Below are positions 36,286 to 47,440 of a stretch of 64,000 bases of DNA, one piece after another (positions within the stretch are counted from its first letter, which is position 1; the number at the start of each line of letters is the position of its first letter). The stretch is from Cryptomeria japonica (taxonomy: Eukaryota > Streptophyta > Pinopsida > Cupressales > Cupressaceae). The DNA lies in contig NC_081408.1 in the NCBI RefSeq assembly GCF_030272615.1, positions 66,476,546-66,540,545 on the forward strand, read 5' to 3'. The translations under genes were made by a program, and so were the position numbers. The notes under the pieces are model-generated. The model was not told the DNA's origin. It did no database searches and worked only from the letters and a program-made list of their open reading frames with translations.

Positions 36286-37407
36286 TGTAATACCCTAAAA
36301 ATGGTCATCTAAACCATGGGCCCCTAATCTCGACAACATCACCAAGGTCCTAACCAAAGGCAATTAAATCAATCTTGAGCACACAATTAATTCCTAAAAT
36401 CATCAAATGTCACATGGCAAATCAATCACTCAATATTAATTAAATATTTATTTAATTAATTAATCATTCCAAGTAAATCATTTTAAACAATTATCTTATT
36501 TATTTTAATTAAATATCTTAGCATATTTAATTAAATAAAGGAATTTGCCATAAATCTTCAAAAAAGGAAACACATCAAGAAAGAGGAATTAATTTAATTA
36601 AATAAAGCAATTTGCCATCAAATCTTCAAAAATGGAAATAAATCAAAAAAGGAATTAATTGACAAAAAAGAATTAAAATTTCAGAAAAGAAATCAATTGG
36701 AGATAATCTTGAAAAAAACAAATTAAAAATTGATAGATAATCTCAAAGAAAAGAATTAAAACAATTAAATATTAAAATTGAATGAAATAGAGAATAAATT
36801 AGTTTTTTCCTGATTTTAATCTTAATTTTAGTTCAATTTCCTTTAAATCTGTTTTTTCTTGATTTAATCTTATTTTTAGTTCAATTTCCTTTAAAACTGA
36901 GAAAAGCATCCAATCACATCAATTCACCTGGATTGTGCTTCCTCTTGGAAAATCTTGACCGCTCATCATCATTTGATCTCAACCATTGGTTTCTTTCTGA
37001 ATTTTCTATAAATTCAGGCTCATCTCTCATTCAAAGAGAGGCTGGAGAATATATTGTTATTATACTATTTTTGCTCTAGGATTTCATTGATATATTGCAT
37101 ATTAATTATTTTATATTGATTAAATCATTTAGTTTAATATTGCAAAAATATTGTTAGATTAATATTGCATCCATCTAGCATTCATCATGTTCATATAGAT
37201 AAAATCCTTCGTCTTGATGTTGTCTAGTCACTGGTATTGCTTATAATCTGAGAGCAATCTTATACTCGCATCTTTTACAAGGCAATGGGTCGATTTGTTA
37301 TGGTTTATTTATTCATTGATTATATCTGATTAACCATACATGTAATGACTTGATTGAAGTGTTGTGTCTTGCAGATACAAATTCTCATACCACTTTTCAC
37401 ACACACA
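36286..37407 (+). repeat. 3' LTR of Gypsy C
   Basis: 1122 bp, the same length as the 5' LTR with about 16 substitutions. Followed by the TSD atatt. Confidence 0.93.
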
Positions 37408-37412
37408 ATATT

Positions 37413-37797
37413 CTATCAAGAGAAAATACTAATCAATAGGATCATCAATCGTTTAATTACATACAATGTAGATGCGCCTAATTATATAGGCAAGGCTTAT
37501 GGATATGTGAGCACACAAACATGACATGTGGCTCAATAAGAAACAAGGGTAGGTAGGAAATAGGTGTGGGTAGGTAGGAGAAATAATATAATATTCCACA
37601 TGAGGTGGATCACCCACTGAATGTGGAGTGTAACAACAAGATCACACCATAAAAGGTGGAAATTCTCCTGCATACACTATCCCAATGTGGCGCAAACACC
37701 CAAGTGTCTCATACCCAAACTACTATGAAATGCGTTTCCTAGGTAAACCTAAGTAACGTGTAATAATATCCAAGATGAATAATTATTTACACCAACA
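37413..37797 (-). repeat. 3' LTR of Copia D, main segment
   Basis: Matches 41142-41500 in order, with an extra 21 bp (local duplication around GGTAGGTAGG). On the minus strand it begins TGTTGGTGTAAATAATT at 37797. Confidence 0.9.
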
Positions 37798-37808
37798 CCC
37801 CCCCTTAA
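37798..37808 (-). other. Polypurine tract of Copia D
   Basis: The minus strand reads AAGGGGGGGG directly before TGTTGG, marking the 3' end of the interior. Confidence 0.8.
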
Positions 37809-38020
37809 GTGCAACTTAGGGGAATGCACTTAAGTCTTTAATGCAACTAAGAAAAGCAAGATGGGTCCCGACTATGAGGCCATGTTAGGTACCCATGTAC
37901 AAATGCAAATGCATAAAAATCAATGCAAGGAAATCTCTCACAAAGCGGGGAAAGAGAGAAAAACCCAATGGGAAAAAACCCTCCCCCAAAAGAGAGATGA
38001 AAAGTAGATACAAATAACTC

Positions 38021-38788
38021 TCATAGAAGTATGTGAAGGACAAAACCCCATGTGAGGAAAAAGTCCCCCCCATATGAGAGAAGAAGAAGAGAGAATAGGA
38101 AGCCCCCCGTCAATCTAGAATCTGCACCAATGATAGAAGCTCGAAGATGAAAGAAGAAACTGCTCCATGAACATCGAACAACATTCCTCCCCTTAGGAAG
38201 AAACAAAACCAAATGTGTATCCATAAAATCTCCCCAACCATGAAGGGAAGATGAAGCAAAAATACTCATGATGAAAGGAATCTTTGAAAACTGCTCAAGT
38301 GTCCCCATGTTGATGCTGAAAGGTACCCCCTCCAAAGGTGGTAAACTATGCCACACTACTGAAAAAGGCACTCCAAGATCTAGTGGAGATGAATGTAGAA
38401 CAATATCCAAAGACTCATATGTCTCCTCAAAAGATAAAGAGACCTCCTCCAAGTGTTGTACAAAAGTATCCACAATCATGTCAACCTCTAAAGATTGATC
38501 ATGTAGAGAATTCACAAGAGGGTCAGAGTGAGCCCTCACAACAATCAAAGAAGGATCATCTTCATCAAAGAGAAGATGAATGTCATCAATGGTGTCTACC
38601 AAATATGCAATATAGGAGTCCACAAACAAATCTGCAATGTCTATCAACTGAAGCGGGAAGACATGAAATATCCTACTACACTGAATCATAAGAAGGCAAA
38701 ACTGTTGCACTAGCTGCATCATTAGGTGCAATAGGTGGGGTGATATCAATAGAAGGAGATTATATGCAAGGCTCAATAATGGGGTCAC
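38021..38788 (-). CDS. Unrecognised 255-codon frame in Copia D where pol should be
   Basis: Open frame rich in Leu, Asp and Ser with phrases such as DPSLIVVRAHSDPL and LEEVSLSFEETYESLDI; the C-terminus is hydrophobic and aromatic. No integrase, reverse transcriptase or RNase H motif. It overlaps the end of the protease remnant by 29 bases in another frame and runs toward the PPT. It may be captured sequence or a chance-open spacer. I do not recognise it. Confidence 0.35.
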   Translation of the reverse strand: MTPLLSLAYNLLLLISPHLLHLMMQLVQQFCLLMIQCSRIFHVFPLQLIDIADLFVDSYIAYLVDTIDDIHLLFDEDDPSLIVVRAHSDPLVNSLHDQSLEVDMIVDTFVQHLEEVSLSFEETYESLDIVLHSSPLDLGVPFSVVWHSLPPLEGVPFSINMGTLEQFSKIPFIMSIFASSSLHGWGDFMDTHLVLFLPKGRNVVRCSWSSFFFHLRASIIGADSRLTGGFLFSLLLLSYGGDFFLTWGFVLHILL

Positions 38789-39320
38789 ATGTGAGAATCC
38801 CCAAGTTCAAATGCCCAAAGTTCTCCTCAAAATCCGAATCATCAACATAGGAAGAACCAACCTTATCAATAGGACCAAAATCTGAAAAAGAGTACAACCG
38901 AGATGCATGATCAACCACCCCAGTTGCAATGATAGTTCCACTCTCCAAGTCTCTAATGATAACTAAATCAGGTGTGAACACCAAAGTTTTCCTATTTTCC
39001 CCATGTGTGATTTGATAGATGGAAAGAAGATTATTTGTCAAGTGGGGTACACACAACACATCATTGAAGGAGTTATCCCCAATAGCAATAGATCCTTTCC
39101 CAATCACATCCATGTATGTATGATTGCCCATAAATATATGTGGCATGTGGCAAGGCTCAAATGTAGAAAACATAGACTAAAAAGATGCCATATGGCGAGA
39201 AGCCCCTGAATGTAGAAGCCATCTCCCTGAATCATGACTTGTAGTAGCACAAAGAGCTTGTCCCTTTCCTTTATCTGTCCCAAAAGAGTGATCCTTTCCT
39301 TTATCCTTGGAATAAGAAGC
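38760..39320 (-). pseudogene. Copia D protease region, inactivated
   Basis: Minus-strand frame after the Gag stop. It has WLLHSGASRHMASF, a TAG, then the protease flap and C-terminal part (KGSIAIGDNSFNDVL, CVPHLTNNLLSIYQI). In Copia proteases the core reads DSG; here Asp is His. After VVDHASRLYSFSD the homology fades and the frame stops at 38760. Confidence 0.8.
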
Positions 39321-40223
39321 TTATGTAGACATTCTAGAAGGCAGGTTGATTCTATTCTTCTCAAGAAGATTCTTCAGCTCATCAATATCCTTCTTATAAC
39401 AATGATGTTCATCATGTCCTGACTTCTTGCAATATCCACAAAAAAGATTGTCCTTATATGATTTCCTCTTAGGTGAGAATGGTGAATCACCTTGTTGTGG
39501 AGAAGAAGATTGTGCTCCATCTTGTTGTGGTTTAGACTTAGGTTGCTTTTGATTCTTGCCTTTTCCTTGATTACTTTGATTCCCTCTGTTAGCCACTAAA
39601 GCTTGTGACTTTGAAGATTTGAGAATCCCCATTGTGGTCAACTTAGATTTCTCAAGTATCAACATCTTCGTGAATGAATCAAATGAGGGAGAAGTGTATG
39701 AGGAACCTTGAGCTAACCTATGGGTGTGAAAGCTAGATACAAAGGTTGCATACTCTGAAGGAAGCTTGTCCAACAAGTTATAAACCAATTGAGCATCCTT
39801 TTTGTCAATTCCACAATCCTTTAGCTTTTCTCTTAACTCAGCTGCTTTTGTGACATAATCTTGGATTGTATCAAAATATGTGGGATCTAAAGTTGTGAGT
39901 TCACTATCAAGCTTGTAGCCCTTAATCTCATCTACTTGACCATGCAATTTCTTAAAAATAGCCCAAGCCTCTTTAATTGTTGTACACTTATCAATGTGAA
40001 AATTGCGGTCATCTGATACATACTTTCTAAGAGTTCCAAGTGCCATAGCATTCTTAGTAAGCCATTCAATTTGAGCATTAGGATCAGCCTTAGGATCAAG
40101 TGGTGCTGTAATAGTTTCATTTACATAATGAATGAGTCCTTTTTCCATTAGTTTACTCCATGCCTTAATCTTCCATGATGCATAATTACAAGGAGTTAAA
40201 AGCAGAAATTTAGGAGAACCCAT
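39321..40223 (-). CDS. Copia D Gag
   Basis: 300-residue frame from MGSPKFLLLTPCNYASWKIK, a classic Copia Gag start. The longer open frame begins 48 bases earlier, but this Met fits the family. UBN2/Gag-like helices span about 1-200 (IKEAWAIFKKLHGQVDEIKG, LLDKLPSEYATFVSSF). A basic Gln-rich linker follows, then a zinc knuckle CGYCKKSGHDEHHC, complete as CX2CX4HX4C. No internal stop, so a Gag protein could still be made. It would bind element RNA and form particles. Confidence 0.85.
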   Translation of the reverse strand: MGSPKFLLLTPCNYASWKIKAWSKLMEKGLIHYVNETITAPLDPKADPNAQIEWLTKNAMALGTLRKYVSDDRNFHIDKCTTIKEAWAIFKKLHGQVDEIKGYKLDSELTTLDPTYFDTIQDYVTKAAELREKLKDCGIDKKDAQLVYNLLDKLPSEYATFVSSFHTHRLAQGSSYTSPSFDSFTKMLILEKSKLTTMGILKSSKSQALVANRGNQSNQGKGKNQKQPKSKPQQDGAQSSSPQQGDSPFSPKRKSYKDNLFCGYCKKSGHDEHHCYKKDIDELKNLLEKNRINLPSRMST

Positions 40224-41043
40224 AGCACCAAAATGAAAAAATATAAGATAGAGAGAGGGACAATCACACAAGACACCCCCCCAAAATACTCAATCAAGAA
40301 ATCCCCCTAGAATGGTGATTTTGAAACTTTATACTTAGTGCGTATACAATGGGCCACTTGCAAAACAAGGCAAAGTGGACTTCTGATTTCAATTTACAAC
40401 TTCTCAAAATGAGATCTAAGAGACTTCAACAAATACTGCTAGTGATCTAAACTAAGATCCAAGCAAAATGCAAGTACCAAATATGCCAAAAATGGCTAAA
40501 TACTGAAAGTACAATTTCTACTTAAAATCACTGCAAACAGATGGCAGATTATGAAAGTAGAAGAAAAAATATGCACTTTAAAAAAAAACGACACCTGAAA
40601 AGGAGTCCATATGAACCCAAATGAAGCCTCTAAAGTTGTAAAAATTGGGATTTCATGATTTTTGAAAAACCTATATCCCAAAATTAGAAAACTCCTGCAC
40701 TACTATATAGATTGCAAAATTCTACCCCAAAACAAAAAAAATTGCTCGAAAAAATGAGTCCGGATGAGTGAGATATCGCTATTTGAAAATTTTCTGCAAA
40801 ATTATAATTTTTGGACAATTTCCACTGAAGCGTCAAACTTCAAATGCCTCTAGATTTGGCCTCCGAAGTCAGATTTGGATGAAACAAAAGGCAAAACTAA
40901 CTTTTTTAGTCTTCCTCAATCTAATGGTAACCTCAGATTTGACCCATCAAGCTTCAATAATAACCTACAATAGAAAGTTCCAAAATACACAATACCAAAT
41001 AGCATCAAATTCTCTCAATTAGCAGACCAATGACACTCTAATG
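40224..41043 (-). other. Leader of Copia D
   Basis: About 820 bases between PBS and gag with no supported frame. AT-rich 5' untranslated leader. Confidence 0.6.
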
Positions 41044-41055
41044 GCTCTGATACCA
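41044..41055 (-). other. Primer-binding site of Copia D
   Basis: The minus strand reads TGGTATCAGAGC, a perfect initiator-Met tRNA complement, directly beside the LTR end. Confidence 0.93.
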
Positions 41056-41500
41056 TGTGAGATTTTTCCAAGATTAAGAGGTAATGGAAAGAACAAATAA
41101 GAGAGAACGAAATAGATGATAGGAATAAACTGTATTCTATCAAGAGAAAATACTGATCAACTACATCATCAATCATTCAATTACATACAATGTAGATGAG
41201 CCTGCTTATATAGGCAAGGCTTATGGATATGTGAGCACACAAACATGACATTTGGATTAATAAGAAACAAGGATAGGTAGGAGAAATAATATAATATTCC
41301 ACATGAGGTGGATCACCCACTGAATGTGGAGTGTAACAACAAGATCACACCATAAAAGGTGGAAATTCTCCTACACACACTATCGCAATGTGGCACAAAC
41401 ACCCAAGTGTCTCATACCCAAACTACTACGAAATGCATTTCCTAAGTAAACCTAAGTAAAGTGTAATAATATCCAAGATGAATAATTATTTACACCAACA
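41056..41500 (-). repeat. 5' LTR of Copia D
   Basis: 445 bp. Minus strand TGTTGGTGTAAATAA to ATCTCACA. A TATA-like TATATAAGC (minus strand) lies near 41205. It is followed at 41501 by the TSD agtac. Confidence 0.9.
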
Positions 41501-42692
41501 AGTACACCATCGTATTGTCATCAGGTAATGCAAGTGCCTTTTCCCGAACATCTGTCTGTGACAAGAATATTAATAACATTATCAAAATTACTCAAAAATG
41601 ATTAAGAAAAGAACATAATAATATAACATTTAGCTTCTATCTAATTTGTACAATTACAATGAGGTTTACCTATTGGGTAGAAGAGTTGGTCGCTACGTCC
41701 CTATTTGTTCTATGCATTGGATGAATGTCTCCTTGTGGCAAAGATTAAATATAAAAAAAAACATTAGCGAAATGAAACCAATAGACTTAGCAAAAAAACT
41801 TAATAATAAAATGGTATATTGGAGTCATTAATTGAAAGTTGGTTTAAATGGTATATAGTATGTACCAACCCCATGATAGTAACTTTGTTTGTATCTATGC
41901 AATTCAAATTATAATCAATTAGCAGCTCTTCCCCTGCACTCATTGATTTTATTACACATACAAATACATGATTTCCCTCGTGCACCTCAAATATGCAATT
42001 GGGTTGCTTATTAGTTGACCTTGGCCATGTACTATTTATAAAACCTGCAATATTCCCTATTGCTTTTGGCCTTCCATCAATGTACATAGCCACTTTTTTA
42101 CTTTGACCATTATCTTTGTGTTGTATGTAATTCATTGAGAGTGCATACCTATACATATTTTTTTATATTAAACAATTTGCATCCAATTTTTATAATTGTA
42201 ACAAGTCTGACATACTCCATTAATTCAACAACTTTGTTGTAACGGGCCTTTATGTCATCCATGGAAAAAAGTCCCAAACCATGTAATGACGATGGTGCTA
42301 TGCAATATATCCTCTCGTTAACACAAAAATCAGTGTTTATTAGAGGAAGTTCGTTGGGTACCCATTGTTTCTAGATGTTTGTACCTGAAGGGCACCTCGA
42401 TGTCGCCTATGCTCATCATCATAAGAACAAGACCCCCCTAAGGAAGAAAAAATTGCATGCGTTTATTGAATTTTGTCCTAATCCTTTGACCTCTACTTGA
42501 TCTCCCTTTTTTAGTTGTACTACATGTCTCACTTTCATCTCCTCTTCTTAAATTTCTCTCACTCAAGGAAGATAGATCTGACAAATACCTATTTGGTGGT
42601 ACCTGCACTCCATTAAATGAAGAATTCGGCCCTAAAGTTGATGTTAAGATTAAAATTTGAATAAACCCAACTGGGGCCTCAAGTGTTGATAG
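41501..42692 (-). pseudogene. SET-domain gene fragment (putative protein lysine methyltransferase)
   Basis: Minus-strand exons, approximate: 42692-42491 (basic, GVQVPPNRYLSDLSSL), 42370-about 42213 with the SET N-terminus (IYCIAPSSLHGLGLFSMDDI), 42148-41866 with the SET C-terminus (GRPKAIGNIAGFINS, PNCIFE, SMSAGEELLIDYN), and 41555-41501, a last exon continuing at 26973-26853. The GT at 41865 and AG at 41556 give a phase-0 intron of about 310 bp. The FINS...PNC and GEELLIDYN blocks are the cofactor-binding signature of SET methyltransferases. Other junction phases do not fit cleanly, so it may be a decayed copy. Copia D splits the last exon. Confidence 0.68.
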
Positions 42693-42871
42693 CTATATTA
42701 GATTTGTTGCATATAGGAGGGCTGAGAAGGTGGAATGAACTATAACATGTGGTTTTGATGAGAAAAAAAAATCAAAGTTTTTACAAAATATTGTTGCTTA
42801 AACTTGGCTTATTATTAAAGAGAAAGCAAGCAATTAAAAAATGGTTTCTATAGGGTGTATTGACTTATACA

Positions 42872-43073
42872 TGTCATTCCATGACATTGTGCAGGATCCT
42901 CATCAAAGGGGTTCAGGTTCCTTCATATGTAATTCATTTATCTTATGTTAGCTAAAAATTACATAGTAGACAATATGATCAATATGCAAACATCATAATC
43001 GTTGTATATTTTTTTTCCTTACCTTTTGTTTATCTAGAAAGTGTAGGGTCCTTAACAAAAGGGTTGACGATGT
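42872..43073 (-). pseudogene. Possible upstream small exons of the SET gene
   Basis: Two short minus-strand blocks look exonic: 43073-43023 (TLLLRTLHFLDKQK, followed by a good donor, AAAAG|GTAAGG) and about 42921-42872 (NLNPFDEDPAQCHGMT, preceded by AG and followed by GTATAAG). Neither is recognisable as a domain. Confidence 0.3.
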
Positions 43074-43429
43074 CTACAGTCAATTACCTATTTCCACCAA
43101 GGATTACAAAATCAGATAAAATATATACATATAATCAACACCAACAATTGAGCATCATAATCATTACATGATATGTATATTTTACCCAAGTGTATATTTC
43201 AAAAACAATCTCAAAGATCATGGCAAGAAATAGAAAAGCTACTATGTGTGTTAGAGCTTTTGTTTAGTTTATATTGGATCCATTAAGAAGATTATAAACA
43301 TTTGTATCCATAAGATGAAGTAAAAGCTGCAAATAATTAAAACTTGTACTATTAGCCAAATTTATCCCAATGAAAACACTTAGACAAAATGAGTAGCGCA
43401 TGGTAAGGATATCATATACCAATGTATAA
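43074..43429. other. No feature seen
   Basis: AT-rich, with no frame or repeat that I can support. Confidence 0.5.
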
Positions 43430-43980
43430 GAATGATAAGCCGAAGTTGGATACATCGATGGAAGTCATATCAATGATTGCCAAGGAGACAAGGAAGTTAA
43501 GTAGATCAGGGAAACATATACCGATTATGGTCATCGGCAAAACATACACTGGTGGCAAAGGAAAAATATTGTCTTGCCGATAGCCGATGATGCTATCTGT
43601 AAGACTTATCCTGATAAGAACAACCAAGGATAAAGTGTATTGGTGAAGGTTATAATGAAGAAAGATCACCATCGTAGCCAAAGGAGTTGGGATGTCTCAC
43701 TTTGAGTCTCCCTCATGCCTAATGAAGTGATTGGTTAGAAGATCATCGAGAAATATTATGCCAATGGAATATGATGTAGTGGGAAAATTTATGCCAAAGG
43801 AAAAGGTCATTGGGAAAACTATGCTTGTCACCATGACACATTTTAAGTTACCCCGATGCCCAATGATAGTATCGAGTTGATATATACTGATAAAGAAGAA
43901 GGAGTGTCATTGGCTTATGTTACCCAGATAGGAAAGATAAAGTTTCTAAAAGGAAAAGGGATTTTGTTGATGGCACCAAA
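43430..43980 (+). repeat. Diverged repeat, left copy (also at 52230-52640)
   Basis: Shares ordered phrases with 52230-52640 in direct orientation: CATCGGYARAA, ACAYACTRGTGG, GATGATGCTATC, TATCCTG, ACACATTTTAAG. Identity is roughly 70%. The GCCGATAGCCGATGATGC words resemble Copia LTR sequence such as 3240-3370. It could be an LTR remnant of the element between the copies. Confidence 0.45.
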
Positions 43981-44252
43981 GATGAAGTTTCATTAGAGAC
44001 ACATACACCTATGAGCTATTGTCATATCAAAATTTAAAACTTAAAATAGTGAGCTTTTATTAAATGCTTGCATCAAGTAGATTTATGGTTCACACAAGGT
44101 AGATTTATGAGAGTATCATCATTACAAAGTTGTATGCGGATGTATTGAGCATATAATCAAGATTGCTTGACACAATTTTTACATAGCAAATCAATTTATA
44201 GAATAGAGAATTGTTTTCTAGAGAGTTAGAGAAAAAAAATGTGATTGCAAAA

Positions 44253-47196
44253 ATGGAATCTTTGAGTTCCACAGGAAAGAAAAGAGCGACAAAAAACTCT
44301 AAATCTAGGACTAAGAAATCTAAGAAAGAAGAGGAATCCTTGATTTAAATACTGAACCAAGATATGATATAAAAAATGCAAGCACCAGGCCCTAAGTCCA
44401 GAAGATCGAAACAACATTTGTTTGGGAGGGACCAATTGGAGGAAAAATATAAAAATGTCAGAGATGTGTGGACCAAAGTGAGACGATACAAATTGTTCCT
44501 GTTTCACTACCTGAGAAGAGATAAGGAAATGCCATTATGCAACCCATGGAAGATCAATTTGGGTAAGTTGATTATCCCAAATGTGTTTGTAAGTGTGAAA
44601 TTTCTAGAAACCCTAGTGAAAAACTATAATTATGTGGGGAGGTATATTCAGGCCCACAATGGAGATGCCTTTATTAGGTTTTTTGTTCGTACATTGAATG
44701 AATTATTTAACATGGATCCCAACCCTGATAAACCCTTGTCTTTCAGAGAAATAGAAGAAGAATCCCTCAGAATGGATACAACATATACTAGGTGGAAGTT
44801 AGCTATCCATAAGAAGGAGGCAGGTATACTAAAAAAAAAGGATGAACAACCATTCAACATTGAGTTATTCAGACATTACCTACAATATGCTTATATGTCT
44901 TGTGTGTAGTTAGGAGGAGTTGAAGTTCCTGATATAATGAGTACTGGGTCATCAGTCTTAGTCTCAAATATCCAAATGTATGAGAGAAGACCATTTGGTT
45001 ACACCTCTTATTTGGTAGAAACATTACATGAGGGTTTCCTGAAACTTAGGGATAACAAAAGCCCTAATTTCAATTTTGATTCATTGTTGATGCATTTAGT
45101 ATTGTTTTATGGACGTTTCATGGGTATGTAGCTAGGGGAGTTAGTGCTTAATACAAAAAATAGAAAAGGGGAGGAACAACTAGTTCAATTATGGACTTCT
45201 ATTTGGGACTCTTAGTATGTGAGATCAAACTACATAAAATTTGAAGAGTGGATAGTGAAACCATTATACAGATGTATGGATTTCCTTGTGATGGATCAAT
45301 TTTAAATGAGATTAAGGTATTTTTATGGCCTAAAGATATTGATGATAGGCAAATTGTGAATCATAACTGCAGAGATTGGTATGTGCACCAAAACTTTACT
45401 TGTTTTAGGATCTATGGATTTGAAGGAAGCCGATACATGTTACCAAAATGTGTTCCTGATAGAATAGCATATTTTGAGATTGTAAGACAATTAAGTATCT
45501 CAAATGATAAACATTTTGGAGATCAACATAAGCAAAATTTCTTGCCTACAACTCTTAGTTTTGGAGATTTCACTATTGTTTATAAAAGGGAAAAATGAAA
45601 TAATTGATAGATTGTTAATGGAGGAGTATAATTTGTTTGAACGTATTGCAAGAAAAAAATATGATCTAGAGGGGTACATACAGTCCTATAAGAAAAGACA
45701 AAATCTAGGTGGCTATTTACACTTGAGTTTGGAAGCAAAAGACATCTTCAGAAATATGGAAGATGCAGAAGCACAAGAGGTAATTGAAAATTTGAATCGA
45801 GAGCTGGAAGAAAAGAAATAAAGGTTGATGGAAATGGAGACAAAAGAAGAGATGTTAGAAAGTGAACTAGATGACCATGAATTTGTTTCTAGATATTGAG
45901 CAAAGGAACAAGAAGAAGAACCAAATGAAAATGAGACAATTGTGATGAAGATGGAGATTAATACAGATTCAAGGTTAGAAGAACATTATGCTTTTGTAGC
46001 AGATGATGTATTTGTGAAATCTAAAGAATTTAAATCTTTTCTCTATAATTTAAAAGGCAAAAGGTTGAGGGAATCTATCCCACATATAAAACCTAAAAAT
46101 GAGGCAGAGTTGTTGAAAAGGTTAAATGAGGATATAGAAGCAGAGTTGGTTACAATGAATCCACAAAAAGGGAGGCAATTACTTGCAGAAGCTAGAGTAA
46201 TTTTGTTTCTAGGATACGATTTGAGTGCATCTTTTATTTTTGGCAGTCCATTACACTCTGACAACAAGGATTTCAAATTGGACATTCAAGGAGTAAATGA
46301 TTTGTTTATTCGATCTAGGTTTGCCCAAGATGAGGAAGCCTTACTGCTATGGGGATTGTATCCTCTGAATAAAAAGTCTAAAATTATTGATGTGGATAAA
46401 GCATTTGGCCATATAATGAAATTGAAAGTTGGGGAAATTGATCCCATTGTTTTAGAAAACATTGGAGTTGACATTTCAAAGTTTAACAAAGCACAAATAA
46501 TTAGAATAGTAAGCAAAAGAGATAAATACAAAGGATTGTATGAGGAAACTTTAAGAAGTGGAAAATTTGTGCTAATGATACTTTCCCCTGATAATTCAAA
46601 ATGGAAAAAGAAATGTGAAGAGCTGCAACAAGAAAATTAGAGAATTCTAAAAAAAATATAGAATGTAAGAGTTGTTACTGCCTCTTTTCTATAGACTAAA
46701 AGATTTGAAAATTTCAAAGAATATTTGGAAGAGTTCTAGGTTGTTTTTCAAAAGAATATGGACAATGCTATATCACATAATAGGATAAAGAACAAATTAG
46801 GAACTAGAAAAGATGACAAGACCTTGGAATGGGCACATGCTAAAGAAATTGACAAGATCAAAAGGTTGCTTGCAAAACTTGACAAATTTGATGCAGAGTT
46901 ACAAACTGAATATGATGAATGCAAAGATATAGTCTAGCATAATATCCCAGTGCTAGTTGATTAGAGGGGAGAAATCAAGGATAAAGACAAGTGGATTTTA
47001 GAATGCCAAAATCTACTCAGTGTTTCCCCTATGCTACCCGATTAGATGGAATTAATTTGAAGGAATTAATTACACCGATGGAACAATTTGTCGCATGGGA
47101 GATCATTGTCAGGGACCTGATCCATGATGTAGACACCTACAAATTAGAAAAGTACTTGGAGCATATTCAGAAATGTGGCAAGATACTTGGGGATTA
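44253..47196 (+). pseudogene. Decayed Gag-like frame of unclassified element I
   Basis: A basic Lys/Ser/Arg-rich start (MESLSSTGKKRATKNSKS) runs into a globular block (44376-44909, GDAFIRFFVRTLNELFNMDP), then 44937-45131 (FDSLLMHLVLFYGRF), 45248-45598 (MYGFPCDGSILNEIKVFLW), 45504-45821 and 45942-46640 (232 open codons, charged, YDLSASFIFGSPLHS) and a coiled-coil-like tail. Stops and at least two frame changes separate them. No polymerase is present. Repeated use of parts of it at 51545-51895 shows it is a repeat-family ORF. I do not recognise the family. Confidence 0.5.
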
Positions 47197-47440
47197 AAAT
47201 TGTTTTCAAATATTTCAAACTAGTATCTTAAATGCTTTTATGTAATATATCTAGTAGTTAAGTTAGTTTTAATCAGTTAGTTTTTAGTTAGGAGTTTAAT
47301 TCCAAATGAAGGGGTATTCCCTTTCATTTTGGAACTGAATCCTCATCTATTTATAGGGGATCCTTTTGATGAGATGACATTCATGATCATTTTGTTCAAG
47401 ATGTATTTATCCAAGTCCTTTTGAAGTTTGTTTTTCGTAA

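Larger units (their letters stand above)
27055..37407 (+). mobile_element. Non-autonomous Gypsy-type LTR retrotransposon C
   Basis: LTRs of exactly 1122 bp at 27055-28176 and 36286-37407 differ at about 16 positions by eye (about 98.6% identity), with perfect 5-bp TSD atatt at 27050-27054 and 37408-37412. The interior has a PBS, a tandem repeat, a Gag C-terminal zinc-knuckle-like frame, a 462-codon frame and a PPT, but no polymerase. It sits in the 3' LTR of Copia D, so it is younger than D. Confidence 0.92.
26974..41500 (-). mobile_element. Copia element D, non-autonomous, carrying nested Gypsy C
   Basis: Flanked by the perfect 5-bp TSD agtac (26969-26973 and 41501-41505). Its 3' LTR (left, about 466 bp) is interrupted by element C; its 5' LTR is 41056-41500. 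The interior, 37798-41055, has PBS, gag, a partial protease and a 255-codon frame of unknown nature, then PPT. Integrase, reverse transcriptase and RNase H are absent. The LTR pair differs more than that of C, including a 21-bp local duplication near 37557-37577, which fits D being older than C. Confidence 0.9.

Noticed and set aside
42385-42438. Extra exon of the SET gene (SCSYDDEHRRHRGALQ)
   Set aside because: It has AG and GT borders, but the next exon would begin after an intron of only 14 bases. Kept only as a possible frameshifted part of the gene.
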